From: an uncultured Oscillospiraceae bacterium
GTDB taxonomy: Bacteria; Bacillota; Clostridia; Oscillospirales; Oscillospiraceae
DNA: 28,658 nt
Assembly (NCBI GenBank): GCA_934565425.1
Contig: CAKTHW010000015.1
Span: 1 to 28,658, forward strand
Reading direction: 5' to 3'
The notes under the pieces were generated by a model. The model did not search any database and was not told the DNA's origin. It was given only the letters and a program-made list of their open reading frames with translations. A program made the translations under genes and the position numbers. This document shows positions 24,380 through 28,658 of the stretch, piece after piece. Positions within the stretch are counted from its first letter, which is position 1; each line of letters begins with the position of its first letter.

Positions 24380-25138
24380 TCACCCCATCTGCTTCCGCTG
24401 CAATTGCAGGCGGTCTGCGATCATGGCGATGAATTCGCTGTTGGTGGGCTTGCCTTTGGCGTTGCTGACGGTGTAGCCGAAGTATTTTTGCAGTGTCTCG
24501 ATGTCACCCCGATCCCACGCCACCTCAATGGCATGTCGGATGGCTCGCTCTACCCGGGAGGCTGTGGTGTCAAATCGTCGCGCCACTTCCGGGTAGAGCA
24601 CCTTGGTCACTGCGTTGATGACTTCCATGTCCTCCACCGCGATGATGATGGCTTCCCGCAGATACTGATAGCCTTTGATGTGGGCGGGTACGCCGATCTC
24701 GTGGATGACCGAGGTCACCAGGGTCTCCAGGTGCTCGTTGTTGGCCGGTGCCACCGGACTGAGCTGGTAGAGCTGATGGATGCGTTCCGCCACCAGTTGA
24801 CTGGAGCAGGGCTTCATGATAAAATAATCCGCTCCGAACTCTGCCGCCCGCAGGGTCACACTGCCCCGTATATAGGCGGAGTAGATGATGACCATGGGGC
24901 GCTTCCGCTCCCACTGGCTCTTGCTCACCTCTTCCAGCACTTCCAATCCGTCTATCCCGGCCAACACCAGGTCCATGATGATGATATCCGGCTCTGTCTT
25001 TTCGATCAGCTTGATCGCGTCCATTCCGTTTCCTGTGCTCCCGATCACCTCCAACGACTGTTCTTGCTCCAGATCCTGCTCTAAGGCGATCCGGCCGTCT
25101 TCATCCGCATCCGCCAGCAAAATCTTCAATGTACTCAT
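24380..25138 (-). CDS. spo0A: Sporulation master regulator Spo0A
   Basis: The response regulator that commits the cell to sporulation by binding 0A boxes when phosphorylated through the phosphorelay or orphan kinases. The 252-residue protein has a receiver domain (about 1-125) with phospho-acceptor Asp56 in [13 protein letters not shown], Ser87, and Lys109 in FIMKP. The Spo0A_C domain (about 145-250) carries [20 protein letters not shown] and the recognition helix [17 protein letters not shown]. The acidic pocket that is usually DD reads D10-A11. AAGGAG is the SD, about 10 nt from the ATG. The upstream region carries two perfect 0A boxes. Confidence 0.97.
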   Translation of the reverse strand: MSTLKILLADADEDGRIALEQDLEQEQSLEVIGSTGNGMDAIKLIEKTEPDIIIMDLVLAGIDGLEVLEEVSKSQWERKRPMVIIYSAYIRGSVTLRAAEFGADYFIMKPCSSQLVAERIHQLYQLSPVAPANNEHLETLVTSVIHEIGVPAHIKGYQYLREAIIIAVEDMEVINAVTKVLYPEVARRFDTTASRVERAIRHAIEVAWDRGDIETLQKYFGYTVSNAKGKPTNSEFIAMIADRLQLQRKQMG

Positions 25139-25175
25139 TCAGTTCAGTCTCCTTTTCCACAAACTCCCGCTGTCC

Positions 25176-25182
25176 TTCGACA
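25176..25182 (-). promoter_or_regulatory. 0A box in the spo0A leader
   Basis: A perfect TGTCGAA on the minus strand. It also forms part of a 7-bp hairpin (CGCTGTC/GACAGCG, 25168-25185), so the match may have a second meaning. It lies between the predicted start of transcription and the spo0A ATG. Confidence 0.4.
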
Positions 25183-25211
25183 GCGTTGTGTACCTCCCTC
25201 GGTACAGCAAT

Positions 25212-25240
25212 AATTTACCATATATTCACTGAATTTTCAA
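25212..25240 (-). promoter_or_regulatory. Possible spo0A promoter
   Basis: On the minus strand TTGAAA (25235-25240), a 17-bp spacer and TAAATT (25212-25217). The predicted start near 25205 falls on the inverted repeat GTACC/GGTAC (25190-25205). A sigma-H-type AGTGAATAT also occurs at about 25224-25232 but lacks a well spaced upstream element. Confidence 0.4.
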
Positions 25241-25289
25241 CCCTAATTTTCCAAAAATTTGAATTTTCGTTCTATGCCTTTCGCCAATA

Positions 25290-25296
25290 TTCGACA
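25290..25296 (-). promoter_or_regulatory. 0A box upstream of spo0A
   Basis: A perfect TGTCGAA on the minus strand, about 50 bp upstream of the -35 of the candidate spo0A promoter. Placement fits autoregulation by Spo0A~P; it could also act on the divergent LUD-domain gene. Confidence 0.55.
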
Positions 25297-25326
25297 TACG
25301 TGCATTTTTTCCTGCATTTGAAGGCG

Positions 25327-25410
25327 CACGGGAACCATTTTCTGAAAAAGGGAAAGTCACATTTTTTCTCAGCAATCCCGGGGAATTCTTCGCTTTTTCC
25401 CGTGTTTTTT
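25327..25410 (+). terminator. Terminator-like inverted repeat in the spo0A/LUD intergenic region
   Basis: CACGGGAA (25327-25334) and TTCCCGTG (25397-25404) are complementary, 62 nt apart, and followed by six T (25405-25410). The AT-rich interior could form further short stems. As an intrinsic terminator the loop is long, so an attenuator or chance repeat is possible. No gene precedes it on the plus strand. Confidence 0.3.
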
Positions 25411-25470
25411 GTATATTCCCTTTTGTATATACCACTTGTATATACCACTGATTGCATATGTATATACCAC
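25409..25470 (+). repeat. Cluster of TTGTATATACCAC direct repeats upstream of the LUD-domain gene
   Basis: TTGTATATACCAC occurs twice in tandem (25423-25435, 25436-25448). A third copy with one mismatch (ATGTATATACCAC) is at 25458-25470, and a degenerate copy (TTGTATATTCCC) is at 25409-25420. Each contains the GTATATAC-type core. They end 27 bp before the LUD-domain ATG, so they look like operator sites or promoter elements rather than coding sequence. Confidence 0.7.
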
Positions 25471-25497
25471 CCACTTGACAATCACGAGGAGGTTCCT

Positions 25498-26139
25498 ATG
25501 GAAGCTATGATCACAAAGCGCAACCAACTCCGCGCTCAGCAGCTCATCCAGGCGCTGAACCAGCGGAATATGGAAGCCAGCTACGCGGCCACAAAAGAGG
25601 AAGCCCTGGAACAGGCGCTGGCCTGGATCCCCAAGGGCAGCCGCATCGGCTGGGGCGGCTCGGTGAGCATCGACGCCATCGGCCTGAAGGACGCGGTGCG
25701 GCAAGGTGACTACCGGGTCATCGACCGGGAGACCGCTGCCACCCCGGAGGAAAAGGACGCCATGATGCACCAGATCCTGGCCGACTGCGACTACTTCCTC
25801 ACCAGCACCAACGCCCTCTCCCAGGACGGCGTCCTGGTGAACATCGACGGCACCGCCAACCGCCTGGCCGCCATGTGCTACGGCCCCCGGCACGTGCTGT
25901 ACATCGTGGGCATGAACAAGGTGGTGGCCACCGCTGAGGACGCCCTCCGCCGTGCCCGCAACGAAGCCGCCCCCACCAACGCCATGCGCTTCGGTCTCAA
26001 GACCCCCTGCGCCAAGACCGGCTGCTGCTACGACTGCAAGTCTCCGGACACCATCTGCTGTCAGATCCTGTTCACCCGGTACAACCATACGCCGGGTCGG
26101 GTGAAGGTCATCCTGGTGGATGACGCTATGGGTTACTAA
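25498..26139 (+). CDS. LUD-domain protein (LutC/DUF162 type)
   Basis: A 213-residue cytosolic protein of the LUD family, whose members include LutC of lactate utilisation. It has the family's opening helix region and GWGGSVSIDAIGLKDAV, then DYFLTSTNALSQDGVLVNIDGTANRLA, and a distinctive cysteine-rich C-terminus (C-AKTG-CC-YD-C, then CC). The start at 25498 has GAGGAGG 6 nt upstream. No lutA or lutB is adjacent, so this is a stand-alone LUD protein whose substrate is unknown. It is divergent from spo0A and ends before a terminator shared with the acyltransferase genes. Regulation may involve the upstream repeats. Confidence 0.9.
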   Translation: MEAMITKRNQLRAQQLIQALNQRNMEASYAATKEEALEQALAWIPKGSRIGWGGSVSIDAIGLKDAVRQGDYRVIDRETAATPEEKDAMMHQILADCDYFLTSTNALSQDGVLVNIDGTANRLAAMCYGPRHVLYIVGMNKVVATAEDALRRARNEAAPTNAMRFGLKTPCAKTGCCYDCKSPDTICCQILFTRYNHTPGRVKVILVDDAMGY

Positions 26140-26167
26140 ATTCGGCAAAATGCAGCCCCTACAACAC

Positions 26168-26202
26168 AAAAACCCCACGGTACCATTACCGTGGGGTTTT
26201 TT
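26168..26202. terminator. Bidirectional terminator between the LUD and SGNH genes
   Basis: A 12-bp perfect stem AACCCCACGGTA/TACCGTGGGGTT (26171-26182, 26187-26198), loop CCAT, flanked by an A run and a T run ending at 26202. It abuts the stop of the convergent SGNH gene (26204). Confidence 0.9.
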
Positions 26203-26203
26203 C

Positions 26204-27226
26204 TTAGGCTTGTGCCGGTTGTTTTGATTGTTTCGCCTGTTTTTCCCGCTCCTTCTGCGCCCGTTTGGCCTGGTCGTTCCTGACCATGCTGTCAAACTGC
26301 TCCGCGCAGACGTTCCAGCTGTCATAGGCGTCGTCGCCCCGGTGATCGGTCAAGATCCCCTTGTCCGCCAGGAAATGGCCCAGGTAGGTGGTCACCTTCT
26401 GAGCGCCGTTGTAGTTCAGGTGGTCGCCCTTGTCCTTGCTGTCCGTCTGCCAGTCGATGGGCACCTGCTCCCGGAGCATGTTCAAGTCCACATACTCCAC
26501 CCCCAGCTCCTCTGCCAGCGCAGAGACGCCGTTGTGGCGTTTGGCGTTCCAGTTTTTGGTGCTGGGTGTGCTCAGCAGGATGAGCTGGGCGTCGTGGTCG
26601 GCGCAGAACTGGGCGATGCGCTCTACGTACCGCCGGTTCTTGGCCCTGACCTGCTCCGCCTTGTCCGACGGCTTCATGTACTTGGACGTGGACGCACCCT
26701 TCACGTTGGTGCGGTACCAGTAGCCCTTGTTGACCTCCATATGGTTGTAGTTCACCGTGAAGTCAAAATCCCGCAGGGTCAGGGTCTTCCACCGGTTGTG
26801 GTAGCGGAAGACAGGCATGAACTCCTCCAGGCTCTGTCGCAGGGAGTATGCGAAGGAGATCTTCCGATAGAGGGCGTTGGTCTCCAGGATGACGATCTTG
26901 GGAGACTGGCAGGCGAAGGCCTGCTTCATCAGCTCCTCCGAGTAGCTCAGACGCTGGGCATGGCTGCCGCAGACGTAGGAGGTGATGCCCTGCTGCTGCC
27001 ACATCTGTGTGGGGATGATGGAGCTGTAGCTCTCGCTGTCCCCCAGCACCAGCACGTCGATGCTGTTGGCCGGCTCGCCCAAAAAGCCCACCGCGGTGGG
27101 GTCCTTCATCCCCGCCTCAGCGGAATTGTTCTTGGGGTTGACCACAAAGGACAACAGGAACAAAATGGCCAGCAAACCAGCCAGAAAGGCGGCGATGACA
27201 CCGGTATGTTTCAAAAAGCTGCGCAT
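26204..27226 (-). CDS. Membrane-anchored SGNH/GDSL hydrolase partner of the MBOAT protein
   Basis: A 340-residue protein with an N-terminal membrane helix (about residues 8-30) and an extracytoplasmic SGNH domain. Block I is VLVLGDSES (catalytic Ser64), and the late block DHLNYNGAQK supplies the Asp/His. The C-terminus is lysine and glutamine rich. Proteins of this type sit beside MBOAT acyltransferases (compare DltD/DltB and AlgJ or AlgX with AlgI) and pass acyl groups to a surface polysaccharide. GGAGGG precedes the ATG, 12 bp after the MBOAT stop, so the two are an operon. The acyl donor and target polymer are unknown; a DltD identity is unsupported because dltA and dltC are not seen. Confidence 0.88.
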   Translation of the reverse strand: MRSFLKHTGVIAAFLAGLLAILFLLSFVVNPKNNSAEAGMKDPTAVGFLGEPANSIDVLVLGDSESYSSIIPTQMWQQQGITSYVCGSHAQRLSYSEELMKQAFACQSPKIVILETNALYRKISFAYSLRQSLEEFMPVFRYHNRWKTLTLRDFDFTVNYNHMEVNKGYWYRTNVKGASTSKYMKPSDKAEQVRAKNRRYVERIAQFCADHDAQLILLSTPSTKNWNAKRHNGVSALAEELGVEYVDLNMLREQVPIDWQTDSKDKGDHLNYNGAQKVTTYLGHFLADKGILTDHRGDDAYDSWNVCAEQFDSMVRNDQAKRAQKEREKQAKQSKQPAQA

Positions 27227-27238
27227 GGTCTGCCCTCC

Positions 27239-28658
27239 TTAAAAGTTCGCATAGATGGGGCTGAGGGGGGTGTACCCCAGGCCGTATGCGCCGAAGATGA
27301 TGAGGAAGAGCACCCAGGCGTACATGACCGCCCAGCGCGTCGCCACGTGCTGCTCCGCCAGCAGCTCCCGCACCACATAGCCCCGTTCGTTGAGCATACT
27401 GATGCCCCAAACCAGCACCAGCATGACCGCCACGACCAGAAAATCGCCCCCGTCAATGTGCAGCTTGCCCAGGAGGGCGTCGTTGATGGAGTCGAAGTGG
27501 AAATCGGTGACGATCTTGCCGAACATGGCAAGGCCGGCGCCCAGGCTGGTGGCACGGAAGAACAGCTCGCCGATGATGACCAGGATGGTGGTGCGCACCA
27601 TCTGGAAGAGACGATAGGGAAAGCTGTTGTTGTCCAGGTGCACCTTGGCGAAGAACTGGTTGGCCAGCGGGGTGATCATGTTGCCGCCCAGGATGAGGAC
27701 GAAGTGATACATCCCGAAGAACACGTAGCTCCACGCCGCCCCGTGCCACAGGCCGTTGCTGAACCAGACGCAGAAGAGGGCGATGGAACCGGCCACCAGG
27801 GGGCCGTAGTGGTTGCCCAGCTTCTTGCGGTACTTGCTGGTCATGGCCTTCATGCGCTTGGACATGGTGACCGGGTAGAAGATGTAGTCCTTGAACCAGG
27901 TGCCCAGGGTGATGTGCCAGCGCTTCCAGAACTCAGAGATACTCTTGGAGAAGAAGGGGCGCTGGAAGTTCTCCGGCATTTTCACCCCAAAGATCTCCGC
28001 CGTGCCCATGACCGCGTCCATGGTGCCGGAAAAGTCCATGTAGAGCTGGATGGTGTAGCACACCGCTGCGATGGCGATGACGCCGCCCTGGTACTCGCCG
28101 TAGTTGGTGAAGACGGCGGTGATCATCAGGTTCAGCCGGTCGGCCACGATGAGCTTCTTGGTCAGGCCGTACAGGATGCGCAGGAACCCGGAGGACAGGT
28201 TGTGCCAGGTGATGGGTCCCACGTTCCAGAGCTGCTCCGCCGTGTCGCTGTAGCGGCAGATGGGGCCTTCCACCAGCTGGGGGAAGAAGCTCATGAACAG
28301 GGCCAGCCGTCCGAAGTTGGTCTCCGCCGGGATGACCCCACGGTAGACGTCCACCGCGTAGGCCACGCCCTGGAGGGAGAAGAAGGAGATGCCGATGGGC
28401 AGCAGAAAGTGGGGCACTTTCATGCGCACCCCAGCGCCCAAGGCGGCCAGGACTGCGTTGACATTGGCTGCAAAGAAACCGTAGTATTTCAGCACCAGCA
28501 GACCGCCGATGTGGAGCAGGATAGCAACTAATACTACCTTCCGCTGCCGCTTCTGGTACACCAGTTTCAGCGCCTTCCGCTCCGACCGCTCCACCAGCTT
28601 CACCTGTGCCTTCTGCTCCTGCTGGATGGCGGTGAGCCGCTTGCCCACATAGTACATG
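27239..28658 (-). CDS. MBOAT-family membrane O-acyltransferase, 5' end outside window
   Basis: At least 472 residues of a polytopic membrane-bound O-acyltransferase of the AlgI/DltB group. Signature elements are FFPQLVEGPICRY, ISEFWKRWHITLGTWFKDYI and the catalytic histidine in GLWHGAAWSYVFFGMYH. The visible part starts MYYVGKRLTAIQQEQKAQVK at 28657. Family members have roughly 80-100 further N-terminal residues with two or three membrane helices, so that ATG is probably internal and the gene continues right. It precedes the SGNH gene in the same operon and should move an acyl group across the membrane onto a surface polymer. Confidence 0.93.
   Translation of the reverse strand, partial: MYYVGKRLTAIQQEQKAQVKLVERSERKALKLVYQKRQRKVVLVAILLHIGGLLVLKYYGFFAANVNAVLAALGAGVRMKVPHFLLPIGISFFSLQGVAYAVDVYRGVIPAETNFGRLALFMSFFPQLVEGPICRYSDTAEQLWNVGPITWHNLSSGFLRILYGLTKKLIVADRLNLMITAVFTNYGEYQGGVIAIAAVCYTIQLYMDFSGTMDAVMGTAEIFGVKMPENFQRPFFSKSISEFWKRWHITLGTWFKDYIFYPVTMSKRMKAMTSKYRKKLGNHYGPLVAGSIALFCVWFSNGLWHGAAWSYVFFGMYHFVLILGGNMITPLANQFFAKVHLDNNSFPYRLFQMVRTTILVIIGELFFRATSLGAGLAMFGKIVTDFHFDSINDALLGKLHIDGGDFLVVAVMLVLVWGISMLNERGYVVRELLAEQHVATRWAVMYAWVLFLIIFGAYGLGYTPLSPIYANF

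Noticed and set aside
25409..25470. Repeat cluster considered as a CRISPR array
   Set aside because: Repeats are only 13 bp, partly tandem without spacers, and no cas genes are present.
26139..26165. CGGCAAAATGCAGCCCCTAC segment after the LUD gene
   Set aside because: It resembles a remnant of common intergenic repeats in this group (TGTAGGGGC type), but it is too short to define here.
26228..28531. 767-codon open frame on the plus strand
   Set aside because: It runs antisense through the SGNH and MBOAT genes, both of which have clear family motifs; composition is shadow-like.

Overview
The window looks like chromosomal DNA from a GC-rich, anaerobic, endospore-forming member of the Clostridia, most likely an Oscillospiraceae relative (Flavonifractor/Pseudoflavonifractor-like). 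The grounds are the sporulation genes (spo0A, yqfC, yqfD, ylbJ, a pdaB-like deacetylase), an oxygen-sensitive class III ribonucleotide reductase (nrdD-nrdG), a Firmicutes housekeeping order (yqfC-yqfD-phoH-ybeY-era-yqzL-recO-mutS2) and a Firmicutes glgC-glgD-glgA cluster. Lineage is inferred from gene content and order, not from a database search. I saw no rRNA, tRNA, CRISPR array, prophage or insertion sequence.

Left part (1-5508), mostly on the minus strand. A Nudix hydrolase overlaps the start of trmO, which runs off the left edge. A small plus-strand membrane-anchored DUF4830-type gene faces a tightly packed minus-strand group: HPr-like, uvrC, rsmD, coaD and a coiled-coil protein. uvrC/rsmD and rsmD/coaD overlap by 4 bp each. 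A strong hairpin terminator lies between the HPr-like gene and uvrC. The HPr-like protein has Tyr where the phosphorylatable His15 should be but keeps Ser46, which suggests a regulatory, Crh-like role.

Middle (5558-13036), a minus-strand housekeeping and sporulation operon reading yqfC, yqfD, phoH, ybeY, era, yqzL, recO, mutS2. It covers sporulation, rRNA maturation, ribosome assembly, recombination repair and ribosome rescue. The dgkA and cdd genes usual between ybeY and era in Bacillus are absent. A 45-codon yqzL-like gene sits between era and recO.

Divergent from it (13142-17640, plus strand) are nrdD-nrdG, with a sigma-A promoter overlapped by a candidate NrdR tandem box. Next come a block of nested inverted repeats ending in a terminator, ylbJ, and a small four-cysteine protein. 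Two minus-strand genes follow: a DUF378 membrane protein and a PdaB-like polysaccharide deacetylase.

The glycogen operon (18970-24282, plus strand) has a near-consensus sigma-A promoter. Its first gene encodes a shortened GH13/CBM48 protein related to branching enzyme that appears to have lost the catalytic residues, followed by glgC, glgD and glgA. Convergent to it is spo0A. Its upstream region contains two perfect 0A boxes, a promoter-like pair and, toward the divergent LUD-domain gene, a cluster of TTGTATATACCAC repeats. The right end holds an SGNH-hydrolase/MBOAT O-acyltransferase pair, probably for acylation of a cell-surface polymer; the MBOAT gene is cut by the window edge.
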